Assembly: GCA_012184525.1 (NCBI GenBank)
Contig: WOFQ01000085.1
Location: 1 to 64,000 of the forward strand
DNA length: 64,000 bases
Reading direction: 5' to 3'
DNA from: Xenoacremonium recifei
Lineage: Eukaryota; Ascomycota; Sordariomycetes; Hypocreales; Nectriaceae
The translations under genes and the position numbers were made by a program. Within the stretch, counting starts at the first letter, position 1, and the number at the start of each line of letters is the position of its first letter. The notes beneath the pieces were generated by a model that saw only the letters and a list, made by a program, of their open reading frames with translations, did not search any database and was not told the DNA's origin. Below, piece by piece: positions 12,325-23,132 of the stretch.

Positions 12325-14385
12325 TTCGTCTTATTGACGTGAGAGCAAAATGTCAGTAACGTTGTTAGAACGTCATTCCCTTAGTTAGGGAACGGAAGAG
12401 AGTTTAAAGGAAGAATTAGAGAACGAGAAAGAAGAAGGGTATTTTGAAACCGGGTGCCACAAATTTATCAACATTTTGTGGTTCAAGACTCCTATAGTAA
12501 ACTAGTCATAACCCCGGAACTCAATTCCCCCGAGAAAGTACTGTCTGGAGAAGCGACATGGAATGATCTAGACGGTTTCGGCAGACCGTAAACCATCTCC
12601 GTGGTCTAGTCACACGTTTTGCAGATCAACTTTACGCGCCCCAATCGGTAAGTCGGTCATCGGGTGATTTCTCGGCTCCATATCAACCCGAACTCAGGTT
12701 CTCTTCTCGTGCCCCAGGAAATCGGCCCGTTCCCCGCACTGTCTCCTTGAAGTATGATGCGGGGGTTGACTCCAGTTGTGGCCAACAAAACCCACAAGTC
12801 CACGGGTAAATGAGAAGATGTTGCGCCTTGGATAGGTGGCGATCTACAATTTGCAAGTCGCAATCGCAATTTGCGTGATTTACGGCACGAGTCAAATAAT
12901 TCTTGCTGTCTGATCGAATCATTTTATTGGCCGAGTCGCTGCTAATGCTTTAATTTTGATATTTCGTATGGGGGCCTTCGGATCAGGTTCAAACACTGCC
13001 ACCAAACACAGGCGTATTCGATGACGATAACTCCATTTCAAGGTCCCTTTTCTCCATATCCTACCGTTATGGGGGACACTGCTTGTCCTTCTGACGGTGT
13101 ATTAGTTAACCGCAATTATGAATAGACATGCCAATCGGGTGTCGGGATAACTTTCGGCTCGAGGGATCTCCCTAACAGTGTCCAGAGGCTGTTGAAAGGT
13201 AGTGGGAATGGAATTGCGTGGAGGGCAGTGTCCGGCCCCCACGTTACGAACTATGCGAATTAGCGTCGGGTAGTCAAACCCTTCCGCACAGAAAAGCTGA
13301 TGGCCGTCCTTGGTTCCAAGATTGCCCTTTCTACTCCGTTTCTCGTCCTGATCTAGTGTTTCAATGAACTCGCGTGGCCTCGTACAACTCAACTACATTT
13401 TACTTGCAGAGTAAGGGCTTGACATATTGCTTGACAGGTTTACCAAGACGTACCATAACGATATTTCTCAAATTGCATTTGTCGTTTCTAGTTGTCCTGT
13501 CATGCCAATCAACTGCGAGGATAAATGAGTCTGTACCTTGGTTCTTACTGTGGTCTCTTGCCACACTTCAGGTGTGCTCGTACTGGAAACAGTGTACTAA
13601 CCATTACGTGCCTGATTACGTTCTCGTGGAACTTCGTATCTCACAACCTGTTTGCAAACACCCCTGTGCATCATTAGTGTGGAGAGCCGGCGCCAGCTTG
13701 TGCAACTTATATTATCGGACTTGGAGTCTTCAAGCCGTATTACAGAGTTCGTTTAAGTTAACAACAATCTCTGCCTCTTGATTTGCACAAGCCAGTGGCT
13801 CTTAGCAAGACCGACTTTGCTCGTTATTTCCAATTTGAGGAACAAGGCGGCCACTTAAAAGGTCTGATCCGAAGTCACAATCAATGCCGTGGTTATCCCA
13901 AATGGCCTGAACCAGAAATCCGGCTGCTCGCACGAAGAGCGTTCCCAACCCCGGCCATGCTGAACATGTGCCGATATACACCGGTCCATAAGAGAACTCG
14001 ACTGGTTATGTGCTCATAGCTTAAGCACACAAGAACAAAACGCTTGGTGTTCTTATTATATAGTCCTCTCACATTATCAATCAAATGCAACCTAATTCTT
14101 ATTTTAGTGGTCTGATGTTGTCCTAGTGTTAGACCTCGTCCTAGTGAGCCAGTAGTGTACTAGACCCCATAGTACGTTGCTTGTAATATCATGATCCCGG
14201 GCAGAGAGAGAGAAGAACACCTAAATAACACAGCTGATAGATTAAACATACTGATAGTGACCGGTTTTCGTTTATAAAATTCAGGCAGAATATGCAATAC
14301 GATGTAACTTAGGTAATTGTCTCATGTTATCAGATATACCTATATTATTATAAACCTAAGCTTGCTTATACTAATATCCCTTCAC
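12325..14385. other. 2-kb gene-poor tract
   Basis: Frames of 60-135 codons occur on both strands but none has a recognisable family, signal peptide or conserved block. The right half becomes AT-rich towards the decayed dehydrogenase. I see no terminal inverted repeats. Confidence 0.4.
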
Positions 14386-15429
14386 CTATTCTTTTTGCCA
14401 CTCCCAGAACTGCCTACTCAGTCCTGAACCACCCTCAGACTGTTCTTTTGTGCCTCTGAGCAGGTTCCTCTTGATTGTACCTACTCTACCGAAAGGGATA
14501 ACCCATGACCCATTCGTAACATCAGGAGAGAAAGCAGCATAGAGCTCGGTATACACTGTTCATAACCCGATAGCTCACCATATAGTACAACTGGCTGAAC
14601 AAGAAACCACTATTCCGTGTGAGGCTTGAACGAAGGTTTCCAGGATTTAGAGACTGCCTCGACATCAGATAGGTCTCACTTTCGAGCACAACTGCAAGAT
14701 ACTTACCACACTAATGATGCCATCATTCCCATATCTTCCAGCAAGTTCAGAGGCCTGAAAATATTTTCCGGCTTTACTGCCACAATACTTATACATCCCA
14801 GACTCACCGCGGTGATGGTCAAGGTTGTTGCGGGTAACACGCTCTGAGCAGCCGCCGTGCTCTGCAGCCGAGCTGGATACCCAGATTACACGAACGGATC
14901 CTTTTGTGCTATTTTTTGCCGTGGATTGCATTAGTGGGATTAGCTTCTTCGTCAATAAGAAGTAGCCGAGGCAGTTGGTTCCAAGCTGAAGCTCATAGCT
15001 TTGGGATGTCTCAGAACCTTGAGGAGGGTTCAAAACAACAGCTTTGTTGAACAGGATACTAAGACGAGATTTAGCTCCAAGAAGGTAGTTAGCTGCAGCG
15101 GTGCAAGATAGTAGATTGCTTAGATCTAGTACGACAAATCTAAGAGTACCCGTCGATGTGGGATTGCGAGCACGGAGGTCGTCAATTGTAGAGACTGCTT
15201 TCGCTTCGCTTCTGGCGGCAACGTAGATGGTGGCATTCTTCGAGTAGAGGCAGTTGGCTATCTCTTTACCATACCGGTATTGGAGTCAGTGACCAGAAAG
15301 ACCTGCACGACGGGCTTTAATATGATACTTGGTATGGAGTGGTTGTGCATCGTACCTTGTTTGCTAGGTCTGGGATTTCGCGATCAGTCAAACGGGGCTT
15401 AGGGGGAAGAATTGCGACAGAAACTCCAT
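14386..15429 (-). pseudogene. Decayed short-chain dehydrogenase/reductase (SDR)
   Basis: Minus-strand pieces in different frames line up as one SDR of the WW-domain oxidoreductase/retinol-dehydrogenase-like type. In order they are: an N-terminus starting at 15429 (MEFLSQFF, then PKPRLTDREIPDLANK in another frame), an intron ending in GTGCAG near 15304, the nucleotide-binding block VFLVTDSNTG followed out of frame by GKEIANCLYSKNATIYVAAR, LGTNCLGYFLLTKKL (catalytic-fold Asn region), IWVSSSAAEHGG, YKYCGSKAGK (YxxxK), and after an intact-looking intron SLNPGNLRSSLTR and a C-terminal block ending at TAG 14386. At least two single-base losses (near 15415 and 15270) and a further frame break near 14550 disrupt it. 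Intron signals survive, so it decayed in place and is not a retrocopy. Confidence 0.75.
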
Positions 15430-16371
15430 CTTTACTCCAACTCAGTCGATCGAAGCGAAGCTGCAGAAACGATACTTTGTTATCCGATATTGGAGGGAGT
15501 CAATCCACACTTATACAGAGTAGGAACAGAGACTATGCACGACGCCGGACTTAGGTGATGGAGTTAGCCAGACGGTGTCCGTTCAAATAGCCTAGGCCCA
15601 GCCCTGGACAGACAGCTTAACTATAAGGAACATGGGGTCATTCCTAGCATTGTCGAACCGAAAGCCTTATCAACATTATCAGATATACAAAACGTCGTGG
15701 TGGTTTTAATAACCTCCTGCTTGAACCTTACCAGGTAATTATCATAATATTAAAGATACTACAGTAGATCAATTCGAGTTCCGGCTACCCTTTCCCTGAT
15801 CTCCGGCTAAGGTGCCTCCTTGAACTGGAGTTTATTACTGGGCATTACTTTTCTGGCCCTGTACGAGGATCCCTAATGCCTCGGTAGAGCCTTGTCTTTA
15901 ATAAAAATAATATTTTCCTTTTTTTTTTAACTAAATGTTGATATGCCTATACAAGAAAGGGAAGAAGTCTTATTAAAAACTGTCAATTCAATCAACTCAA
16001 TCATTCGACAGACAGATCCGGTCATTAAGGAATTCTCCGAGAGTAGAGTTTCAGAGATGGGAAATGTCTTAGCGAATGACCTGGATATTCAAGAGCCGAA
16101 GGGGTGTGAATTCGAAGAACCCGGCTATTATTAAATTCTCTGCCAGGGAAAAAAACCTGAAAATACGAAAGCCGCGGAATCCTGGAAATGAAGATACTAG
16201 AAATTAGACAAGTCGGGCTATTATTTAATACGCCTAACGTAAAGACCCGAATGAAGTATATGATCCTTGGCTAGATTGGCTGTACAGATCTCTCCACACC
16301 GTTAAGCTATTGCACGTATCTCATCCGCTTTGCTCTCATGCTCGTTTCCCACAAGTGTATCTTTCTGTTTG
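15430..16371. other. AT-rich spacer
   Basis: The only frame of note (15943-16134, 63 codons, charged) has no recognisable family. A run of T residues lies near 15919-15928. Nothing else is seen. Confidence 0.4.
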
Positions 16372-17688
16372 TCAAGCAAGAAGCATGTTGTAATTCCACT
16401 TCTCTTGAGGCACATCCTTGTATTTGATGCTTGTTGGATGTTTAGGCCTAGCTGGAAGGACCCTCCTGATATACAAGTCACCAACACTGATAGGCTCGTA
16501 TACCTCATCCTTTTCCTTGTCCTTACAACACTCCAAGACGTCGTATGTAATTCCAGGGTCCATAGTTAGAAAGAATGGTAAAGAATATCGCTCTTGTCCT
16601 GTTTTGTTTCTCACGCGGTGAACTGTGGCCGGAAACACGCCATTAGTCTGTTTTTCTAGGAACTGGCCAACATTGCAGACGAATGTTCCAGGCTTGGGAG
16701 GTGCATCAACCCAGATTCCATCCTGATTGAGCACTTCCAGAGCTGGAACATTGTCTTGCAAGACGAGAGTAATCCCTGCAACAATAAGAGTCAGCTTTCT
16801 GTATTATACAAAAAAATAAAAATAAAAACATTTCAAGACACTTACAAGAAAAGTCAGCATGAGCACCAAGTCCGACATTAAAAGTTCCTTCTTCGATTGG
16901 CGTAGGAGGATAATGCAAAGCTCTCATGCCAGTGATTGGAAATTTGAACATATCATCAAATGCGGACTCCTCCAAGTCAAATGCAAGTGCAAATATCTTC
17001 ACAAGCTTCATTGCAAGCGGTAAGATATGATTGTAATACTGATAAAGCCCCTCACGCCACCAAGGCGCGTCTTTGGGCCAAATATTTTGAGGTTTGGTAA
17101 TATTGGGTGGAGGCTGCTCCCCAGTCTTCCCAACATAATTTTGCTCGGGCTCGATGGCACAGTCTCCCATTGAGAATGCTTCTTTGATGTCTAAATACCC
17201 GATGAGCAATAAGTAATTACCTAGGGCTGGACTTTGAACTTACCTCCTTTCGTTCGTAAATCTAGTCTTGTTTCCAACATCGGCTCGTATCCTCGGAACG
17301 CTAAACACTTGTGTACATGGGCATCCATTTTGGCGTCTAGATCCAGGGCAAAGAATCTTTCTAATAACTCAAATGTTGCTTTGATGATATCTTCCGAAAC
17401 ACCATGGTTCTTTATGTAGAAGAACCCACATTCGTGGCAAGCATCGTAAATCTTAGCGGCAATCTTCTTCCGAGTTTCGACACAGTCACTGTCGATCCCT
17501 GTAAGGTCTATGACTGGGATGGAGGTAAACGATGTCGGGTTCTCTGACACCTTTCTATAAGTCGCTTGAGATCCCGAGTGGAAGAAAACCAATTTGCTCT
17601 CATCCTAATCTTTGTCAGCCACGACAACCTGTTTCCCTTGAGCAGAGAAAATTACACTGGTGTGAATAGGCTTGAAGACTTCAGTCAT
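16372..17688 (-). CDS. 2OG-Fe(II) dioxygenase, isopenicillin-N-synthase-like (copy 1)
   Basis: A soluble non-haem iron oxygenase of the DIOX_N plus 2OG-FeII_Oxy family; such enzymes hydroxylate, desaturate or cyclise small metabolites. Four exons (17688-17656, 17604-17244, 17190-16846, 16775-16372) give 380 aa. The first exon encodes only 11 residues. Without its 51-nt intron (GTAATT..TTAG with a GCTGAC branch site) an in-frame TAG would interrupt the protein. The N-terminal FTSIPVIDLTGID block and GFFYIKNHGV are typical. The iron ligands are His242 and Asp244 (HADFSW) and His299 (VHRVRN), and Arg309-x-Ser311 (RYSLPFF) binds 2-oxoglutarate. It is divergent from the permease at 18108, sharing 419 bp. 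The substrate is unknown. Confidence 0.88.
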
Positions 17689-18107
17689 ATTATCTGTCGT
17701 TCTTGGTGTTTCGATAGTTGACAGCTGATGATATAATTTCACTGATGTATCTCAACAGAAGCTCGATCAGTATGATGTGGTCTGTTGTATTCCGACCTTG
17801 CCAGTGGAAAGTCCTTCTTATTTGCCACTTGTTGCCCTCACACGATCCTTTTCTGGGGAATGTCGGGCTTCTCCGACCTACCCTTATCTCGTTGTCAAGA
17901 TTGTGCCGCTCTTTATCTTTGGACCGTATCATTGATCCACCCACTACTGCGCCTCGGCCTGATAACTATTTCCAGAGCGAAGATATGCCGAAACAAGTTT
18001 GTATAGCCTCTGATAGGTTCTCCTCATATTTACTAAAAGAAAAGATTTGCCCAGTTGGATACTCCGTAGATCGCCCAGACCTGTCCAACATCTCGGTTTC
18101 TTCGATC
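17689..18107. promoter_or_regulatory. Shared divergent promoter region of dioxygenase 1 and the Dal5-type permease
   Basis: This 419-bp spacer separates two divergently transcribed genes and probably serves both. HGATAR (GATA-factor) sites are visible at 17960-17965 (TGATAA) and 18011-18016 (TGATAG). A reverse copy (TTATCT, 17690-17695) touches the dioxygenase start, and CGATAG lies near 17712. The fungal factor AreA binds such sites in nitrogen regulation. Confidence 0.4.
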
Positions 18108-19724
18108 ATGGCGCTCTCTGCTTCCTTCTATGTGAGGCACATCTTTTCCTCCTTTTACGGCAAAGACCGTCCGGAGTTTTTTCTGTGGTATCCCAAAGGT
18201 ACTCCGTCTAGCGAGAAACGTTTGCTTTTCAAGATAGACTTCTTCATTCTAACCTATGGCTGCTTGGCCTATTTCACGAAATGGTTGGACCAGGCCAACC
18301 TTAGCAATGCCTACGTCAGCGGGATGCGTGAGGATCTCAAGATGTTTGGCACAGAGTATAACCTTGCCGCCACTTGCTTCTCTGTTGGCCAGATAATTGG
18401 CCCTATTCCTGCCAATATTCTTCTGACTTGGATTCCACCAAGACTTCTTTTGCCTGGCCTTGAGCTGCTTTGGGCCGTCCTCACCATTGGAACCTATGCT
18501 GTCACAAGCGTTCACCAGGTACGTATATGTCGTTCTGATGAAGACGATCACCCGTAGTAAATGCTAACAGCTGCTTCTAGCTGTATCCACTACGATTCTT
18601 CATAGGATTCCTTGAAGGCTCCTGCTTTGTAGGCGTTCAGTATGTCCTTGGGTCATGGTATAAAAAGTCCGAGATTGGGAAGCGGACCGCGGTGTTCTCA
18701 TGCGCTGCATATGTTGGTACCATGGTCAGCGGATATCTCCAGAGCGCCGTTCTTGCAGGGCTTAATGGTAAGAATGGTATTGCTGCTTGGAGATGGGTAT
18801 TCATCATAGACGGCATTATCACTATTATCGTTGCGATATTCGGTCTCATTTTCTTCCCGGATACACCTTATAATACGAAGGCATTTTATCTTTCTGATGA
18901 GGATAAACGGCGCAGCGTGGAGCGATTGATGGAGGACGGGAAAGAAGAAACAACAAATTTCACCTGGAGTCTCTTCCTTCGCGCGGCGAAGTCGTGGCAA
19001 CTCTACGTCCTCACAGTTCTATGGATGTAAGTTCTTATCTTCATTTGGACAATCAATGCTATTCTGAAGCTCACGCTAACTTGTCGAAAGGTTCTGGAAC
19101 ACCACGGTTGGGAAGGTCGCCAATACTGTCATGCAACTTTACCTGAAAGATGATACGACGCGCCACTGGTCCCTCTACCAGGTTAACAATGTACCAACTG
19201 CCATTAATGGATGGAATATTGTTTTGGCCTTGGCACTGAACACATATGTGGATGCAACTGGCTACCGTATGAGAGCAGTAGCCTTCAATCTCTTTATCCT
19301 ACTGTTTGGCACAATCTGCCTCGTTGTTTGGAACATCCCATTGGGCCTGCGCATTGTCGCCTACATGTTTGCTGGCTCTGATGGGCCCCTTTCACCCATG
19401 TACTACTCATGGGCCAACATTCTGACCGCTGGTGATACCCAAGTCAGAGCCCTGACACTGGCAATCATGAATTCGTGTGGTGCCGCCCTGACTACGGTGA
19501 TCCAGCAATTCCTCTACCCCGTCACCGACGCCCCGCAATTTGGCAAGGGTTTCAAAGCGAGTTTAGGTTTCATTTGCGGGATGTGCGTCTGGGTGCTCGT
19601 TGTGAGATTCTTTGAGATGAGAGAAGAAAGCAAGAGACTGATAGAGACGGAGGGCTCCGAGGAGAGCCCAGACGGGGTGGATTACATCTCCACATCTGGA
19701 GTGATAACGCAGATGAAAGTCTGA
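18108..19724 (+). CDS. MFS permease, Dal5/anion:cation symporter type
   Basis: A plasma-membrane proton symporter of the allantoate/pantothenate/nicotinate permease branch of the major facilitator superfamily, importing small organic anions or ureides. Three exons (18108-18518, 18581-19026, 19091-19724) give 496 aa. Family marks include the early KIDFFILTYGCLAYFTKWLD followed by QANLSNAYVSGMREDL, the LRFFIGFLEGSCFVGVQYVLG segment, the central loop with FFPDTPYNTKAFYLSDEDK, and the conserved FWNTTVGKVANTVMQLYLK. About twelve hydrophobic helices can be read. The ATG at 18108 is chosen because the preceding open frame has no homologous features and is probably leader. It lies between two dioxygenases, suggesting import of their substrate or a precursor. 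Confidence 0.88.
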
Positions 19725-20144
19725 ACAAGGGTGACATGGCGCGCGGGGTTGTGGGGAGGTAGCGTGAGCATAGTGGTTAATTAGGAGCGATACGAACAGC
19801 CGTCACTGCACTAAGACTAGTTGCTCGGTTAGAAGACCTGTTTTTCGAACTGGAAATCTTCCCACGGTTATCACCGCTATATCGGCTCCTGGGAGAAAGA
19901 TAGCCGCCATAGATACGGAGTTGATAACAATGATACGTACATACGGAGTAGATATGCACCTGATAAGAGTGAGATATGTTATCACTGACGATGGGTCATC
20001 GGTGATCGGCTGATAATGATGATAGGCATTCTGCCGAGGGGCATAACTATGTTCATAATCGCCCTGTTCCCGCAATGATACGGGTTTCGTTTATCGATTG
20101 TCAAGTCATTTGCTCACGAGACAGGATTAAAGCCTCCGGTAGCT
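19725..20144 (+). promoter_or_regulatory. GATA-site-rich upstream region of dioxygenase 2
   Basis: Between 19868 and 20025 there are seven HGATAR matches: 19868 (reverse), 19898, 19922, 19961, 19979 (reverse), 20011 and 20020. That is far denser than the roughly one per 340 bp expected for both strands in random sequence. In fungi such clusters mark control by GATA factors, AreA (nitrogen) or SreA (iron). The region lies immediately upstream of the second 2OG dioxygenase. Factor identity is an inference. Confidence 0.45.
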
Positions 20145-21260
20145 ATGCAAACCTTACGACCAGATGCTTGTACGGGAATACCCACGGCACACCTAAAGCT
20201 ATCATCCGGAAATGGACCTGTGTATCGGACCGTGCTGAAGACACCTCTTCGAGACGCGTTGCCGGCGGAGATCCCCGTGATCGACATCTCCGGAGTCTTT
20301 AGTGATTCTCTGCGCGAACGTACTCGTACCGCTCAGCAAATCCATAATGCTGCTGCAAACAATGGATTCTTTTATATTTCAAATCATGGCATTCCATCGA
20401 CTGTCACACACTCAGCGCACTCCGCCTGCCTCGAGTTCTTTCGACAACCAATGGATATAAAAATGCGCGCGGATTCGAATGAGTCCAAATATTTCAACGG
20501 CTACAAGCCTCCGAACTCACAAAGAATCAATTCTACTGAATCTATCGATGTTCGAGAGACATTTTCCTGGACATATGATCCCCTTTATGATCCATCGGTC
20601 TCCGACGTCAATTTAATACCGCCTCATATTGCGAGGCATATGCGCAGCGAAGAATATGCTTGGCATGCCACCTCGAATATGCCTCAATTCAAAGATGCAG
20701 TTGTTAGATATTGGCAGCATTGCCTTCTCTTAGCTCGTGCCCTAGTACGCTCATTTGCCTTATCATTGTCACTGCCAGAGAACTCTTTCGATACTAAATT
20801 CTCGCATCCCGATGCTGCATTAGCTCTGAATTACTATCCATCGATTCAGCTGCGGCCATCTACAGACAACGAAAATGAGTTAGTGTCGATTGGGTCTCAT
20901 ACAGATTTCCAGCTATTCACAATCCTCTGGCAAGATGACAATGGAGGTCTTCAGGTTCTAAGCAGAGAAGGGCAATGGCTTCGTGCGCCGCCTATACCTG
21001 GAACCCTTGTCGTCAATATAGGAGACTATCTGCAGCGCATCACCAACGACAAGTACGTCAGCACGGTACACCGAGCCCAGAACTGTAGTGGAAAAGAAAG
21101 AATCAGCATGCCATTCTTCTTCGGCTTCAATCTGAACGAAAGCTGTGGAGTGTTGGATACATGCGTCAATGAAGGGGAAGTAAAAAAGTACACAGAGATC
21201 AGTTGTCGGGATTGGGTACAGCGAAGAGTCAAGAGCATGCACCAAGTAGATTCCGATTAA
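20145..21260 (+). CDS. 2OG-Fe(II) dioxygenase, isopenicillin-N-synthase-like (copy 2)
   Basis: A single-exon non-haem iron oxygenase of 371 aa, in contrast to the four-exon copy at 16.4 kb. The N-terminal DIOX_N part carries IPVIDISGVF and GFFYISNHGIP. Iron ligands are His252 and Asp254 (GSHTDFQLFTILWQDD) and His309 (STVHRAQN), with ERISMPFFFGF carrying the 2OG-binding Arg and Ser. The GGLQVL segment after the HxD motif is standard. The two neighbours are clearly different family members, not a recent tandem copy. The gene ends 144 bp from the convergent regulator gene and starts downstream of a GATA-rich region. The family is secure, the substrate is unknown. Confidence 0.92.
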   Translation: MQTLRPDACTGIPTAHLKLSSGNGPVYRTVLKTPLRDALPAEIPVIDISGVFSDSLRERTRTAQQIHNAAANNGFFYISNHGIPSTVTHSAHSACLEFFRQPMDIKMRADSNESKYFNGYKPPNSQRINSTESIDVRETFSWTYDPLYDPSVSDVNLIPPHIARHMRSEEYAWHATSNMPQFKDAVVRYWQHCLLLARALVRSFALSLSLPENSFDTKFSHPDAALALNYYPSIQLRPSTDNENELVSIGSHTDFQLFTILWQDDNGGLQVLSREGQWLRAPPIPGTLVVNIGDYLQRITNDKYVSTVHRAQNCSGKERISMPFFFGFNLNESCGVLDTCVNEGEVKKYTEISCRDWVQRRVKSMHQVDSD

Positions 21261-21404
21261 TATGAGAAGTAGTCACTTTAATTGTGATAAATTTCCAAAC
21301 GCCATGGGCATTACATCGTGGAATAAGGTATCCAAGTATGTCTACCTTAATATATTACACAATTGACTTCGGAGTACTCTCATACTAAGTATAATAGGGG
21401 TATT

Positions 21405-23132
21405 TCATTGTAAGTAATCTGAGCCCAAGAGAACCTGCCATAGTTGGTCATCACTCAAGTGTGCCGTATTCTGAGCCACGATAGGTACTGGTTCTGGGGA
21501 TCTTTTGGGCAACTTCGAGGAGTACCATGTCCCAACACGTTCCCATTTCTGTGCAGTATTCGCCAGGAAGCTTTGGCCATTTTCTAAAACCCCGCTTTGG
21601 AGCCCGTTCGCCAGGTCACCAGACTCAAATAATGTTTTCATCCGCTGTGTGATACTTAGAAAGTCAACAGCCTGTCTTGCCGTGCATGAATCCCACTCTG
21701 GGCCATCTAACATGAGCAACCTTGCCGTGATGACATTCGTAGAAGTCAGGTGTGCCATCATAGGAAACGGCATTGCAGATAGGTCGCCTGGAGGAATGAG
21801 AAGGAAAGCCTCATAAAAAGATTGTGCTTTCTCCAGGCATTCCCACAACCGTCGAGACCTCGAGAATTTCCCCACGTCCTGTCCTGTTGGTTGCTCATAA
21901 ATAGCTGCTTCATGGAGTTGAACAAGGAGGTTGTTGTGGTGACTCAAAAGGAGATCTTCATACGTCAGCGTAGAGTCCAAGTTCTCGGTCCCGTGGGCTT
22001 ACGGTCGGCCTTCATGTGATCAGGCAAGTGGTCCATCACTTCACTCAGCTCCTTGAGAATGGTTGCAATTACCATCTCATGTAATCTGGGTGTAACTGTA
22101 TTCTGGTCCGTTCCAAGGAGTATCTTTCTTGTTTTCAGAGTAAGTCGCTGTAACTGAGTAACCTGCACAAGCAGGTAATCTGTCTGATACTCTCGTGAAT
22201 CAAGCAAATCCTCACAACACTGGTCGAAGTAGGTTGTGTATTCTAAAGTCTGTGTTCTGCCAAAAAGGCTCGATACGCTGCATCACGGATTAGTGAAATG
22301 TGCAATGGTCTTCAAATTGCCATTGCTAACATAGACATCATGTAAAATAAGCCCAGAACCGCTCTCTTATCGGGGTTTCTCTGCGGGTGCCGATTATTGA
22401 GCCCTCTATTGAGCCCATCGCGATCTGGTAAAACGGCGACAGCATCGAATAATGTCTTCGGCACTAAATCCGTAGTCATTGGTGATCTGTGCAGTCCGAG
22501 ACTGCCCGCCAAGCCTGCGGCTAGCTGTAAAATGCCAACGTCAAAACCGTCAGCAAAAAAGCTAATGTCTTTCCTGCGTCTCATTTCAGCGAAACTGATC
22601 AATTTGCAGATGCGGATCAGGAATGGACCTACCAAGCAACAAAAATGAGAATTGCCTGCAATAATTCTAGTCGCTGCTCATTGAGGACTACAACATGATG
22701 AGAAACGTATTCGCGAAACCATCTTTCGCCCAGGGTCCTTGATTCAAACGACAGATGATGACAGATCAAGATTATAGTTTGAAGAAGCAGTGGCTGGTCA
22801 ATGTACATGTCGTTAGCATGACGAAATGATACAGGGACGAATGGAAAACGAGGCAGGAAATCTTCAGTATATCTCTTCAGCGCTTGATCTGCCTCTTCAA
22901 AGGAAAGCGAAAGTCCCGGGATGATATCAATACGATGACGATCGAGAGGCCGAGGCGAAGAAGGAGTCATAATTGTGTGTTGATTTCTGGTTGCGTGAGT
23001 GGATATTGATGCCTGCCCGTTGCAGACTAGGGCTGTGAGGCTCTTTGTTAACTTTGGTGGTTGATGTGAGTGGTGATCTTGACCCGGATGGCTATTTCTC
23101 TGGCCTAGGTGATTCGTCGCCAACAGAGACAT
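21405..23132 (-). CDS. Fungal transcription-factor-like protein without zinc cluster
   Basis: Four exons (23132-22633, 22561-22331, 22277-22003, 21955-21405) give 518 aa resembling the middle homology region of Zn2Cys6 regulators. Residues around 75-170 contain RYTEDFLPRFPFVPV and LQTIILICHHLS, then LQLAAGLAGSLGLHR, QCCEDLLDSREYQTDYLLVQ, and LHEMVIATILKELSEV. The C-terminal third holds SAMPFPMMAHLTSTNVITA and the RMKTLFESGDL helix. No C-x2-C-x6-C cluster exists in the protein or in any frame of the 200 bp upstream, so a DNA-binding domain is absent. Introns 2-3 are short (53 and 47 nt) but keep the frame. It may act as a co-regulator or inhibitor, or the annotation may miss a distal exon. Convergent with dioxygenase 2, it is a candidate local regulator. 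Confidence 0.75.

Noticed and set aside
13374..13781. A 135-codon frame with many cysteines.
   Set aside because: There is no signal peptide, family motif or splice extension, and the composition looks like translated non-coding DNA.
14327..15688. The 13-bp sequence TTATCAGATATAC occurs on both sides of the SDR relic (14327-14339 and 15676-15688), as if a target-site duplication.
   Set aside because: Direct repeats of this length are expected by chance many times in 64 kb, there are no terminal inverted repeats, and the relic keeps introns, so transposition is not supported.
17718..18107. An open frame extends the Dal5-type permease upstream to 17718.
   Set aside because: The added residues have no similarity to the family N-terminus and overlap the shared promoter; the ATG at 18108 gives the usual length.
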